A stretch of 64,000 bases of DNA from Sternotherus odoratus (taxonomy: Eukaryota > Chordata > Testudines > Kinosternidae). Each line of letters starts with the position of its first letter. Position 1 is the first letter of the stretch. Positions 46,900 through 58,180 of this stretch are shown here, piece after piece. The translations under genes were made by a program, and so were the position numbers. Where the stretch lies: positions 74,273,892-74,337,891 of the forward strand of contig JAVMKO010000001.1 in NCBI GenBank assembly GCA_032164245.1, read 5' to 3'. The notes under the pieces were generated by a model. That model ran no database searches. It was not told the DNA's origin and worked only from the letters and a program-made list of their open reading frames with translations.

Positions 46900-48220
46900 C
46901 ACGGGCACAGTCCAGGCTCACTCTCTGATGTCTTCCTGCTTCCATGGATGGAGTTCCCATTCTATGCATTCCCAGCGGTTCCTCTGGTTCACCACATCTT
47001 CCTGAAAATCAAACTGGACAAGGCGAGAGTTATTCTTAGTCCTGGCATGGCCACACCAACACTGGTTCAGCACACTATTAAATTTGTCAGTAGCAACCCC
47101 ACTTCCTCTCTACCTGGACCTGATCTCACAAGATCATGATCAGTTTCTCCATCCAAATCTCTTCTCCCTTCACCTAGCTGTATGGATGTTACATGACTGA
47201 ACCCAGAGGAGCAGGCCTATTTGGAACAAGTTTGACAGGTTTTGCTGGGTACTAGGAAGCAGTCCATTAGGGCTACCTGCCTCATCAATTGGAAGAGTTT
47301 CTTGATATGGTCATCCAATAAGACCTCTCTCCAACTTGCTCTTCCCTTCAGTCCGTCTTGGACTGCTTGCTCCATCCAAAACTACGAGGTCTGACTCGTG
47401 TCTATCAAGGTGCATTTAGCAGCAGTTTTGGCCTTCCAGTGAACAGCAGGTTCATGTTCTCTCATGAAATGATGGTCCATTTTCTTACAGGGCCAGAGAG
47501 ACTTTATCCTTAGGTTTGTGAGCTGATCCTCTCCTCCTGCCCACCCTAACGGTGGGACTTAAACTTGATTCTGTTAAGGCTCACGGGTCCTCCCTTTAAA
47601 TCGCTAGTGTCATGCCCTTTACTGCTTCTCTCTTGGAAGGTCACTTTCCTCTTATTGATCACCTCATCCAGAAGGATCTCTAAAGTTAAAGGTCTTGCAT
47701 CAGAGCCTCCTTCCATGGTGTTCTTCAGGGACAATGTGCAACTGTTCCCCCACCAGGCCTTACTGCCAAAGATTGTTTCACAGTTCCATAGCAACCAGGC
47801 CATTTTCCTGCCAGTCGTCTTCCTGAGGCCTCACAAGAACTCAGTGCTAATTTCACTCATTGGCTACTAGGCGTGCTCTTGCTGCCTTTATTGAGAGGAC
47901 TAAACCCTTTTGCAGATCTACTCAAGTCTTTGTAGCAGTAGCAGAAAAGATGAAAGTCCTTCCAGTGTCAGCCCAGAGGACCTCATCCTTGATGACCTCT
48001 TGTATTTGGGCATGCTAAGAGCATGAGACTGTTCCACCTCTGGACATCCTGACTGCTCACTCCACAAGAGCTTAAGTCTCTTCAGCAGTGTTCATCGCAG
48101 ACGTTCCAATCCACAGCTTTGTCATTGGTGCCTACCTTTGCATCCCACTGTGCCATCACCCAATAGGCTTGAGATGATTGCCAGGTTCAGGAGAGTAGTG
48201 TTGCAATCTGCATATCTATG
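46900..48220 (+). pseudogene. DIRS copy 2 tyrosine recombinase remnant
   Basis: The order of fragments is DVFLLPWMEFPFYAFPAVPL (about 46928-46985), DKARVIL (about 47016), a WKSFLIW stretch (47285), TRRALAAFIERTKPFCRSTQ (about 47868-47925) and, in other frames, fragments near LTAHSTRA and the C-terminal helix (48055-48140). This mirrors copy 1. Many stops and frameshifts are present; I could not identify the catalytic Tyr with confidence. Confidence 0.68.
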
Positions 48221-48239
48221 AGCTCCAACCCACCTCATG

Positions 48240-48545
48240 GGGTACTGCTTGTGAGTCACCTAATGTGGAATGGACATGATTAAGCACTTGATGAAGAAAA
48301 TGGTTACTAACCTATCCATAACTGTTATTCTTCAAGATGTGTTGCTAATGTCTATTCTATGACCCACCCTCTAACTCCTCTGTCGGTCAGCAAAAAGAGA
48401 CTCAAAGGGCATGTGGCCCACAGTACCCCATACACTAGCTCATAAGCACACGGCACTAGAGCCAGCCTGATGGATACCACTACCTCTGGCAGTGGTTCAT
48501 CTGGCACACACCTCATGTGAAATGGACACAAACACATCTCGAAGA
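48240..48545 (+). repeat. DIRS copy 2 internal complementary region and right terminal repeat
   Basis: GTGGAATGGACATGATTAAG (48261) is followed by the near complement CTAATGTCTATTCTATGAC (48344), and the terminal GTGAAATGGACACAAACACA (48516) closes the element. Confidence 0.7.
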
Positions 48546-49364
48546 ACAGTAGTTATGGAAAGGTTAACAACTGTTTTTTAAACTTTGTGTAGATAGTTGA
48601 GGTGAACTCACCTTGGGTTTATTTTAACTAACTTCACTGAGGTAAAACCTACAGTGCTTCTCTTAATTTAGAGAGCTATCTTGAAGTAAAAATATGCTGA
48701 TTTTTAAAATTTAATTATTTATTTTTGTAGTGGAGACACTGTCTTAAACTGCAAGGCAAACATGTTAACAATACTATTAAACCATCCAGTATAGTAGTTG
48801 TTGTAATAACCTGTCTCTGTACTAACAGAAGATGAAACCAAGAATGAGCTATACAATAGCAAAATTCTGATTAGAAAATTAACAGGACTCTTGAAAACCC
48901 AGAGGTGCAAGTTTTAATTTAATGACAGTGACAGAATGGATTCTTTTTGTTCTGTTATAGATTGGCTTTTAAAATATTCTTCGTATATATCATGGAATTA
49001 AATTCGGTGTGGGATGACAGGGCCCCGACTTTTCCCATGCTTACTGTGCTGCCTTACTGAAATTCCTTGGGAGCATTCTGTCCTGTTGCCAATGCTTGTA
49101 GATTCCCCAACTGAGCAAGCAGCAGAGTCAGTGTAATTCTTGTCAGTTTCCGTATTACCTGAGTATAAGTAGGGGGATTGTTGAACAGTAATGTGAGATT
49201 TCCCTTCTTTCCCAAAGGGGCTGTGTACACTGTCTCCACAGAGCTGCCAGCCAGAAAACTACATAACATTAACATCAATTTGTATGTCTAATTACTGAGA
49301 TTAATTGTTCTCAAATATTTAGTCTCTTATGTGGGTTGCATTTAATGGTGTTTTTTATGTTTAG
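48546..49364 (+). other. End of intron 2, no feature recognised
   Basis: Ends in the acceptor TTTTTTATGTTTAG at 49351-49364. Confidence 0.6.
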
Positions 49365-49562
49365 CCATATCCAGAAGATCCAGCAGTGTACAAACCACTC
49401 TCCCAGGAAGAGCTGCAAAGGATAAAAAATGAAAAGAAACAGAAGCAAAATGAGAGGAAGCAGAAAATATCAGAGAATCGCAAACACCTGGCCAGTGTAC
49501 GGGTTGTACAGAAGAACCTGGTCTTTGTGGTAGGGCTGTCACAGCGCCTAGCAGATCCAGAG
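49365..49562 (+). CDS. CNOT4: CNOT4 coding exon 2 (residues 59-124)
   Basis: It begins PYPEDPAVYKPLSQEELQRI directly after CPACRK of the previous exon and keeps phase 0 at both ends. Residues about 72-98 form a very charged Lys/Gln/Glu-rich helix, the linker or coiled-coil segment between the RING and the RNA-binding part. RNP2 of the RRM, LVFVVGL, lies at residues 110-116. The donor GAG|GTAAAC is at 49563. No premature stop or indel is present and the sequence is what I expect for a highly conserved vertebrate CNOT4. The RING and RRM parts are thus split by the 15.8-kb intron 2 that carries two DIRS elements. Confidence 0.97.
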
Positions 49563-49899
49563 GTAAACAGTTTACATGTGCCAGTTCTCCCTGCTGCCTA
49601 AATATTACCATAATCAGAATATCAAAAGATCACCTCTGAAGTGTGGTATCCTTGTGCTTCACTTGGATGGCAAACTGTTGGTTTTTACTGATGACAAATA
49701 AAATAACTCTCTAGAAATGGCTGTTCTGATGCTGAGGGTCCCTTCATTTTAAGGATGTGGATGAAATTCCTCCATCTTTCAAACCTAATCCGTTCACTGT
49801 TTTTGGTTTCTGGTAGTATTAGGTGCGCTAATCTTTTTTTGGAGAAACATAATGTTTGGTTTCTTCAACATAAAATGAGCTGAAGGTTTCAGATATGAG
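49563..49899 (+). other. Start of intron 3, no feature recognised
   Basis: Begins GTAAACAG. Nothing further is supportable. Confidence 0.5.
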
Positions 49900-50200
49900 C
49901 TTTACCTGTGCTAGACCCACAGCTACAGCACGACTTTCCATTTCCTATCTAAGTCCCCCTGTCCCCCCACTACCCTCCAAGACCTTCTGCTCCTTATCCA
50001 ACCCTGTGGCCTCCTTACCACACCGCTCAGAATGGAGCCAGACATACTGATCCACGGGAGCACGCAGTCTCACCCCACAGACCATTGCTTGCACGGCGCA
50101 CTGAGGCTGCGGGGAGAGGAACCAGCCTCCCCAGCTGGGAGCTCAGGGGCTAGACAGGACGAGCCCGTGGGCCAGATGTGGTAGTATTTTGCCCACCCTG
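49900..50200. mobile_element. hAT right-end fragment
   Basis: It ends ATTTTGCCCACCCTG at 50200, like the right terminus of 29498-30387, preceded by GC-rich sequence and GAGCCCGTGGGCC. No left terminus or target duplication was found, so the left limit is approximate. Confidence 0.5.
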
Positions 50201-51015
50201 GTCTAAACCATCCAAGACACATGGTTCTTCAGCCTCTTTGAAAACCTCCAGGGAAGGAAATTCCACTATTTCTGTAGGTAGTTGGTTCATTGTCCTACAC
50301 TTCCTACAGTTAAGCTTTCCCTGAGATTTATTTTAAATTCACTATGCTCTAACTTGAAACCATTGCCTCTTGTCCTGCCCTCTGTGGCAACAGAGCACAA
50401 CTTTTCTCCATCTTTTTTTACAACTGCCTTTTAAGTATTTGAGGCCTGCTATCGTGTCCCTTAATCTCCTCTTTTTCCAAAGTAAATATACCCAGTTCCT
50501 TCAACCTTTGCTCATATGGCTTGCATTCCATCCCTTCGATAATCTTTGTTGCTCACCACTTGAGACCTCCTTCCCATCTGACATTATACCATTAGTTGTT
50601 ACTCTTTGTGGCTATTTAATCAGTTATGTATCCACTTCATGGTAGTTTTACCAAGGCTGCATTTCTCCAGCTTACTAAGGACAATGTATCATGGGACAGT
50701 GTCAAAAGCCTTGATAAAATCTAGGTATATAACGTCCACTACAATTCCCCTATCCACCAAACCAGTAACCTTGTCAGAGAAGGAAATCAAGCTGGTTTGG
50801 ATTGATTTATTCTTAATAAATCCATGCTGGCTGCTAGTGTTTACACCATCATCCTCTAGGTATTTGCAAAATTGAATATTTTATACAGTGCTCTAGTGGC
50901 GTCTCAGGTATCAAGGTCAGGCTGATTGGTCTATAGTTACCTGGCTCCTCATTCTCTCCTCTTCTCCCTCACCCCCCTTTAAAGATGGGCACTACATTAG
51001 CTCTTCTCCAGTCTT
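50201..51015 (-). mobile_element. CR1 LINE ORF2 and 3' region, antisense
   Basis: Read on the minus strand it contains the CR1-type stretch from the reverse-transcriptase region (GCTAATGTAGTGCCCATCTT, complement near 50980-51003) through 3' sequence to about 50201. Internal deletions relative to other CR1 copies are apparent and no frame is open. Confidence 0.75.
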
Positions 51016-51515
51016 CATGCCAGGCAAATAGGTTGAAACTTCAGTAAAGAATAGAATTATCAGACACCTAGATGAACATATGGTGGAGAAGAATCAGCAT
51101 GGACTTTGTGTGAGGAAATCTTGCTACATCAATCTATTAGAATTCTTTGAAGGCATCAACAAGTATGGGAACAAGGGTGAACCAGTGAATATAGCGGTCT
51201 TGGATTTGCAAAAAGCCTTTGACAAGATCTCATACCAATGGCTCTTAAGTAAGCAGTAAGATCCTCTCATGGTTCAGTAACTGATTAAAAGATAGATAAA
51301 CAGAGTGGGAATAGATAATCACTTTTCTGGAAAGAGGTAAATAGAGTGGTCTTCCAAGGACCTGTACTGGAACTTATGCTATTCAACATATTCATAAATC
51401 ATCTGGAAGAGGGTGTGAACAATGGGGTGGCAGAACTTGTAGGTAATACAAAATTACTCAAGATGGCTAAGTCCAAAACAATTGTGAAGAGTTAAAGGAA
51501 TTTCACAAAATTTTG
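51016..51515 (+). mobile_element. CR1 LINE ORF2 fragment, sense
   Basis: It aligns with 54480-54990 of the better CR1 copy: CCAGGCAAATAGGTTGAAAC, ATCAGCATGGACTTTGTGTG, TTGGATTTGCAAAAAGCCTT and TTCATAAATCATCTGGAAGA all have counterparts. It stands head-to-head with the antisense CR1 piece before it and is strongly decayed. Confidence 0.85.
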
Positions 51516-52039
51516 TCTCAATGTGTCAGTGTCTCCATAGAGGAGTTTTCAAGTTACTTTTTAAAATTAGGACTAATATGATTTTCCTTACATTTATTTT
51601 GTAATTTCCAGAGTATCTTTAAAATACAGGAAAATATTAGATCATCCTGATCACCTATGGGCTAGCTTTATGCTTCTGTCAAGTTCTGGGATATCTGTTA
51701 CATAATTGTGTGGTGTGTGCACTGGGGGGCAACACTCTGTAGTAGGCACCAGCTGATTATTGAAGAATTTAGATGTCTTAGGTTTAAAAAGGAGCTACAA
51801 GATGCAAGTGTAAGATGTGCAGAATGCCGGTCATCATGGCTCTTTGGGGGCAGTGTTAATGTTACCAAAATTAAGAAAAAGTAATGTAAATGTTTAATTG
51901 AAGGATCTCAGAACGAACTTATCTACGTGATCTTGTCCTCTCATTTTCACTAGTTAAGGGTCTTAATTGGAAAACTAAGTTATTCATTAAAAAAATAATT
52001 TTCCAATATATCAGTTTAATTTACTCATTCCTTCCACAG
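51516..52039 (+). other. End of intron 3, no feature recognised
   Basis: Ends in the acceptor CATTCCTTCCACAG at 52026-52039. Confidence 0.6.
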
Positions 52040-52126
52040 GTTTTGAAGCGGCCAGAATATTTTGGGAAGTTTGGTAAAATACATAAAGTTGTAATCAACA
52101 ACAGTACATCATATGCAGGCTCACAG
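52040..52126 (+). CDS. CNOT4: CNOT4 coding exon 3 (residues 125-153, RRM)
   Basis: It encodes 29 residues, VLKRPEYFGKFGKIHKVVIN and on to YAGSQ, the first helix and second strand of the RRM that binds RNA. The FGKFGKI segment is the characteristic helix-strand turn of RRMs. Both boundaries are in phase 0: acceptor at 52038-52039 and donor CAG|GTAAGC at 52127. There is no damage. Confidence 0.97.
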
Positions 52127-52717
52127 GTAAGCCATGGTAGGAGGCTCTTGGACTTGTTTCATTCTGGTATTGTAGTGGCACAGCATGTCTGGAGTTATGG
52201 GTTCAGGAAGAATCTGGGCTACATTTTTCTGATTGAGTGGAGGCTAATTATCAAGGCAGGTTGTGGGACTGGGGATTACTTTATTGCTGTAGTAGTAATT
52301 CTCAAAGATTGATTGTATCCTTAAATGACCTTGCACATGCAGTCCTTGGAAAGCGTCTGCAAAATAATGGAGGTTTGGTAGGAAAGCAAACGATAGAAGG
52401 AATTGGGAGATAGAGAATCTTCAGAAAAGCCCTCTGGAATAATAGTGTGATATCTATTCTTACATTTCCAGCTACCAAGTACTTCAATAAACTATATTTT
52501 AATAAGCTTTAACATTTTAACAAACTTTTGAGAGCCTTAAGCTTCCTTTTTTCAGACCTTTACATTTACTACATTTTCAAGTAAATGATGAATTGTTTGT
52601 TTGATTTCAAACAAATGTAATTTTAAACCTTGTTAAATGTGTAGTTTTGAATTTAGGAATAATTAAAAAAAAAAAATTAACCAGAAAGAATTGAACAATG
52701 TGGAATTCTTTCTCTAG
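52127..52717 (+). other. CNOT4 intron 4 (591 bp)
   Basis: Donor GTAAGC, acceptor CTTTCTCTAG. No repeat recognised except an A run near 52665-52676. Confidence 0.7.
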
Positions 52718-52819
52718 GGTCCGAGTGCAAGTGCATACGTAACTTACATCCGATCAGAAGATGCTCTCAGAGCCATACAGTGCGTCAATAATGTGGTGGT
52801 AGATGGCAGAACACTTAAG
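52718..52819 (+). CDS. CNOT4: CNOT4 coding exon 4 (residues 154-187, RRM)
   Basis: It encodes GPSASAYVTYIRSEDALRAI and continues to VVVDGRTLK, covering RNP1 (SASAYVTYI, residues 156-164), the second helix and the last strand of the RRM. The aromatic Y160 and Y163 of RNP1 are in the positions expected to stack on RNA bases. Donor AAG|GTAGTA at 52820. Phase 0 at both ends and no disruption. Confidence 0.97.
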
Positions 52820-52939
52820 GTAGTATTTTGCATTCTGTAATTGGCACGTGCAAGGACATTAATATCTAGTGCAGATACGAACAATCTGTTATTTCACATA
52901 TGTTGCTATATATTACTCAGAAACATGCAGTTAGACATA

Positions 52940-53076
52940 CCGTGTTTCCCCGAAAATAAGACAGTGTCTTATATTAATTTTTGCTCCCAAAATTACATTA
53001 CATTATATTACAGTGAGAGGCAAAACTTGAAGTACGTCTTATTTTCGGGGGATGTCTTACTTTTGGGGAAACAGGG
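52940..53076. mobile_element. Short TA-flanked MITE
   Basis: The 137-bp element starts CCGTGTTTCCCCGAAAATAA and ends in the complement of CCCTGTTTCCCCAAAAGTAA, flanked by TA on both sides (52938-52939, 53077-53078). GAAAATAAGAC occurs near both ends. This is a mariner/pogo-like family whose ends are built like those of 21098-21713. It lies 120 bp after a CNOT4 exon. Confidence 0.82.
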
Positions 53077-53210
53077 TAGTATATAAATCAGCAGAGCTGA
53101 TCATAGAATCCAAGTGTATTGAGTTTGAGCTCTGGTGCTCAAACTTTTGTGGGAGGGCTCAGAAATCAATAGGGGATTAACTCAGAAAATACCAGCTTGT
53201 AATTGAGATT

Positions 53211-53226
53211 CCCCCCCCCCCCCCCC
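53211..53226. repeat. 16-base poly-C tract
   Basis: Uninterrupted C run in intron 5, 510 bp before exon 53736. Confidence 0.95.
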
Positions 53227-53313
53227 TTTGGCCTTACCTTTACACATATGGAAGTGAATCTCTACCCAGTTTTGGTCTGTCTTTTATTCTGATGTAATGA
53301 AAATTGATTTTGA

Positions 53314-53507
53314 AGGGGGAGGGATGGCTCAGGGGTTTGAGCACTGGCCTGCTAAACCCAGGGTTGTGAGTTAAATCCTTGAGGGGGCCATTTAGAGATA
53401 TGGGGCAAAAAAGTGTTGAATGATTTAAATGGGATTGGTCCTGCTTTGAGCAGGGGGTTGGACTAGATGATCTCCTGAGGTCCCTTCCAACCCTGATATT
53501 CTATGAT
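53314..53507 (+). mobile_element. tRNA-derived SINE with CR1-type tail (cryptodire turtle type)
   Basis: The head has an A box-like TGGCTCAGGGGTTTGAG and a B box-like GGGTTGTGAGTTAAATCC, the two internal promoter elements for RNA polymerase III. The tail (TTGAGCAGGGGGTTGGACTA, GGTCCCTTCCAACCCTGATA, TTCTATGAT) is the CR1 3' end, which lets the SINE borrow CR1 reverse transcriptase. I recognise this as the turtle SINE family by its sequence. No clear target duplication is seen. Confidence 0.9.
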
Positions 53508-53735
53508 AGTAAGTACATGCTGATTATCCAGACCCTGGATCTGAGTCTCTCATGTTACTGATATCCTATTTAGGCTTTAGTAAAAAACTTATTTAGATGA
53601 ACTCCAATTTTTATGAGGGTATATTGTTTTCTGAGACCTCTGTTAAACTGAGGGGTTTTCTTTGTGCTTGAAATGTGGCTTCTAGTTTTCTGTGCTTAGC
53701 TCAGCTACTCAGTCTCACTTTTCTTTCTCCTTCAG

Positions 53736-53861
53736 GCATCTTTAGGTACAACAAAATATTGCAGTTATTTTCTAAAGAATATGCAGTGTCCAAAACCCGA
53801 CTGTATGTATCTACATGAGCTGGGGGACGAAGCAGCCAGTTTCACAAAAGAGGAGATGCAG
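53736..53861 (+). CDS. CNOT4: CNOT4 coding exon 5 (residues 188-229, CCCH zinc finger)
   Basis: It encodes ASLGTTKYCSYFLKNMQCPK and continues to KEEMQ. The CCCH zinc finger ligands are C196, C205, C210 and H214 (spacing C-x8-C-x4-C-x3-H), the known third domain of CNOT4 after RING and RRM. Acceptor TTCTTTCTCCTTCAG at 53721-53735; donor CAG|GTAGAT at 53862. Phase 0 at both ends. A 28-base poly-C tract starts 51 bp after the exon, and a 16-base one lies 510 bp before it. Confidence 0.97.
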
Positions 53862-53911
53862 GTAGATGCGCACAGAAAGAAGGATCCTAAACTGTGGCTA
53901 AATGTCTTCCT

Positions 53912-53939
53912 CCCCCCCCCCCCCCCCCCCCCCCCCCCC
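53912..53939. repeat. 28-base poly-C tract just after a CNOT4 exon
   Basis: An uninterrupted C run following CTTCCT. It lies in intron 6 close to the donor. Its true length is uncertain because such runs are prone to sequencing and assembly error. Confidence 0.9.
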
Positions 53940-54051
53940 GTGTATAACTTGTATTAAAGTGTAAAGCAGCCAGCCTTTAAATATTATCATGGCAAAACTT
54001 ATCTTTTTTTAACCCAAAAGATACTTAGCCAATAAGTGTGCTGTTTTTACA

Positions 54052-55925
54052 GGCTCAAAAGGAGTCAGTCCTCCAAGTATTGGATAGTTAAAGACAATAA
54101 AGTCATTGCAGAGAAACTAAATCAATTTTTTGCTTCAGTCTTCACGGCTGAGGACGTTAGGGAGATTCCTAAACCGGAGCCGTCTTTTTGTAGGTGACAA
54201 ATCTGAGGAGTTGTCACAGATCGAAGTGTCACGAGAGGAAGTTTTGGAACTAATTGATAAACTTAACTGTAACAAGTCACCGGGACCAGATGGCATTCAC
54301 CCAAGAGTTTTGAAAACTCAAATGTGAAATTGCGCAACTATGATTTAGGCTTTGTAACCTGTCCTTTAGATCGGCTTCTGTGCCTAATGACTGGAAGATA
54401 GCTAATGTAATGCCAATATTTAAAAAGGGCTCTAGAGGCCATCCCGGCAATTACAGACCGGTAAGTCTAAGGTCTGTACCAGGCAAATTAGTTGAAACAA
54501 TAGTAAAGAACAAAATTGTCAGGCACATAGAAGAACATAAATTGTTGGGCAAAAATCAACATGGTTTCTGTAAAGGGAAATCATGTCTTACTAGTCTATT
54601 AGAGTTCTTTGAAGGAGTCAACAAACACGTCGACAAGGGGGATCAAGTAGACGTAGTGTACTTAGATTTCCAGAAAGCCTTTGACAAGGTACCTCACCAA
54701 AGGCTCTTACGTAAATTAAGTTGCCATGGAATAAGAGGGAAGATCCTTTCATGGATTGAGAACTGATTAAAAGACAGGAAGCTAAAAGTAGGAATAAATG
54801 GTAAATTTTCTGAATGGAGAGGGGAAACTAGTGGTGTTCCCCAAGGGTCAGTCCTAGGACCAATCCTATTCAACTTATTCATAAATGATTTGGAGGAAGG
54901 GGTAAACAGTGAGGTGTCAAAATTTGGAGATGATAGTAAACTGCTCAAAATAGTTAAGACCCAAGCAGACTGTGAAGAACTTCAAAAAGATCTCACAAAA
55001 CTAAGTGATTGGACAACAAAATGGCAAATGAAATGTAATGTGGATAAATGTAAAGTAATGCACATTGGAAAAAATAACCCCAACTATATATACAATATGA
55101 TGGGGGCTAATTTAGCTACAGCTAATCAGGAAAAAGATCTTGGAATCATTGTGCATAGTTCTCTAAAGATGTCCATGCAGTGTGCAGCGGCAGTCAAAAA
55201 AGCAAACAGGATGTTAGGAATCATTAAAAAAGGGATAGAGAATAAGACTGAGAATATCTTATTGCCCTTGTACAAATCCATGGTGCGCCCAGATCTTGAA
55301 TACTGTGTACAAATGTGGTCTCCTCATCTCAAAAAGGATATATTGGCATTAGAAAAGGTTCAGAGAAGAGCAACTAAATGATTAGGGGTTTGGAACGGGT
55401 CCCATATGAGGAGAGATTAAAGAGGCTAGGACTTTTTATCTTGGAAAAGAGGAGACTAGGGGGATATGATAGAGGTATATAAAATTATGAGTGGTAAGTA
55501 GAAAGTGAATAAGGAAAAGTTATTTACTTGTTCCCATAATATAAGAACTAGAGGCCACCCAATGAAATTAGTGGGCAGCAGGTTTAAAACAAAAAGGAAG
55601 TTCTTCTTCACACAGCGCATAGTCAACCTGTGGAACTCCTTGCCTGAGGAGGCTGTGAAGGCTAGGACTATTACAGGGTTTAAGAGAGCTGGATAAATTC
55701 ATGGAGGTTAAGTCCATTAATGGCGGTTAGCCTGGATGGGTAAGAAATGATGTCCCTAGCTTCTCTTTGTTAGAGGGGGGTGCTGGACAGCAGGAGAGAG
55801 ATCACTTGATCATTACCTGTTAGGTTCACTCACTCTGGGGCACCTGGCATCGGCCACTGTCGGTAGACAGGATACTGGGCTAGTTGGACCGTTGGTCTGA
55901 CCCAGTACGGCCTTATGTTCTTAAA
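54052..55925 (+). mobile_element. CR1 LINE, ORF2 reverse transcriptase to 3' end
   Basis: The frame pieces run 54130-54327 (NCNKSPGPDGIHPRVLK), 54380-54766 (PNDWKIANVMPIFKKGSRG, YRPVSLRSVPGKLVE, VYLDFQKAFDKVPHQRLL), 54890-55381 (KFGDDSKLLK, WQMKCNVDKCKVMHIG) and 55505-55696 (FFTQRIVNLWNSLPEEAV). These are the conserved CR1 reverse transcriptase blocks, with D in LDFQKAFD and GDD in place of the usual ADD. Frames are separated by stops and shifts, so it is dead. The 3' end CTTATGTTCTTA at 55925 is intact. It is 5'-truncated near 54052 and lies in sense within CNOT4 intron 6. Confidence 0.93.
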
Positions 55926-58180
55926 GTTTTATAAGACAATTGTGGGATAGTTTGTTTTTATGAAATTTTAAACAGTTGAATATATTTCTGACTGTGCATC
56001 ATTAAATAGGCACTATGTGTTTGGAAGAGTATTAAGATGTTATGAGGGTAATTTATTAGCGCATAATACATCTGTAAGTTAGGATGCATTTACCAAATGT
56101 TAGGTTCATGTTTGTCATGAACTTCTCAGAAAAGTCGTCTTTGTTTAGGGATTGGAAGGAAACCATACAGGTTTTTGTTCCTCCCGTAATCCACTAGCTT
56201 GGTTTACATGACTGAAGGTGTGGGCTTTGAAGGATTGTCTTTTAAGTATAGTTCAGAATAATGTGGTGATGTCATAAAAACTGAGTTTAATTTTTTTTAA
56301 CCTTGCATGATTTGGAGACTTTCAGAGAAAAGTCTTGTGCTACTGAAGAGGGTATATAAGGTCTCTAACTCTCTGATTGGATTACCTATGATGCTCCGTG
56401 GAAGTGGGATGCATAATTAGTACTGCTTGAGTGTGCCGTAGTAAGGACTGTTTTCCCCCCAGTACTTTTTAGTTTTGTATCAAATGGTTTAAAATGAGAA
56501 ACAATACTGCTGTGTTAAAAATGAAAGGCTGAACATTACTTTTTGATTGAGTTGTAATATAGTACAGTATTTCTGGGATGACTTGACATGGTTATGAATA
56601 GTTTAACTGTATTTATCTGATTTTTTTTTTCTTTACCCTGATGGGTATAACTGAGGGTTGTTTACATGGGTTGGCAATGTGCACTATGGGAGTGTAATTT
56701 CTCAAGTGCACTCATGCTTTGCACATTAATTGATCTGTGTAGACCCTGCTGGTGCACATTAGATTTTCTGGTGCACTTCATAGCAGTACTATGTTCAAGT
56801 TTACTAGAGAATATTTAGGGTCTGCATGGACTGGTTAGTGCACAACATGTTTGAGGGCTTTAGAAATCACACCTCATAATACGCATAACTGGACTCTGTA
56901 GACATGCCATTAGACATACCATTTCATAACACTCTGTACAAAATAAGTGTTAAAGGTGTAATGAACACTTGATACTTTCCTAATGATGTAGCTCCAATTT
57001 TACAGGAGGTCTTATTGCTTCTGTTCAGAAGAGCCTATCATAGTGTTGAGTTTCACTGGGCACAAGAGACTGCTGGGAGTTTTAAATTCAATTTGTTTGC
57101 ATTTTGCAACTTTAGATTTAATGTAAAATTCTTGTAAATATTGAAATACATTTAACTTGCATATAATATTACCTTGTAACCATTTTAACCCAAGACTCAT
57201 ACCAAAACCTCCCAAATTTGGACACCTTTGGTTATCGGAATAGAGAAAAGGCAAAATGGTTTAATATTTAGTCTAACCTATTTCAGTTGTCATGCGTAAG
57301 TGCCTTCTCTCAAAAAATAAACAAACTACAAAAAGTTCCTCTGCATTAGGTTGAATAAACTTTAAATAAATGGGTCTAGTATATTCTAGAATGCCAAAAG
57401 GATAGAACTGAATTGAATGAATCCCATCCTTTTCCTCACTCAAAGTAGTCTGTGCAGTATGAATAATTCAGGCAATGGAAATTTCCCCAGCTCCTGAAAA
57501 CAGCACGACTATCTCCCTGTAATACTTTGCTGTACAGAAATCCACTTCTATATTGAACAAACCCCACTCACACTAACCAAAGTGCTTTTGCTTACCCTAT
57601 TGACAGCTGTGTGATGCTTTTGAAATAGTCCTTGGAATGCAGAACTGTTTACAACAGCCTGTTTCTTCCCTCTGGACAGCTTTTTATACATTAGGAAGAT
57701 GTAAAATGCATACTACACACTCCTCTTGGAAACTTACTTGAAACTTAGTTGGACTCATTTTGAACAAATGGGAGCTATTAACTATTTTCCATCAAAAAGG
57801 GACTTTAAAAGTTTACCCTCAGAATTAGTGTGCCTTACATTTTATATAGCACTACAGCAAACATTTTTGCTTGAACTGGAGAATAAGTCCTAGGAAGGCT
57901 TTAATACATTGATTTTCTGCTTTAAAAGGTACCAGAAGAGAAAATTAATTCCATATTAAAAAACAACAAGCAATTTAGAAAATTAAGCTGGTTAAATGTA
58001 TCTTGGAGCATGAGTCTCTGACACCTTGGAATAACCTTTTGATTGCAAAATTGGGAGCCCAAACTTCCTATTAGAAAGCCAAGCAAAGCCTTATAGCTTT
58101 GTGCCCCAAGATCTTTCAAATCGGGGAGGGAAAATGAATTTCAACTCAGGTTGCGCTGAAAATTTTAACTCTTTCCCCAG
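55926..58180 (+). other. End of intron 6; contains one copy of a diverged direct repeat
   Basis: 57761-57854 is similar to 59423-59519 in intron 7 (see findings). No transposon terminus is recognised. It ends in the acceptor AACTCTTTCCCCAG at 58167-58180. Confidence 0.55.

Larger units (their letters stand above)
42735..48545 (+). mobile_element. DIRS-type retrotransposon, copy 2, near full length but decayed
   Basis: The left end (CAATGCTTGCTCATGTCCAT, about 42750) resembles the intact copy at 61889-61904. The right end (about 48510-48545: GAAATGGACACAAACACATC then TCGAAGAACAGTAGTTATGG) is its inverted counterpart. The order is ORF1, reverse transcriptase, RNase H, tyrosine recombinase, internal complementary region, terminal repeat. 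Every frame is broken by stops and indels, and a Tigger-like element is inserted at 45971-46286. It lies in sense with CNOT4. Confidence 0.82.
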
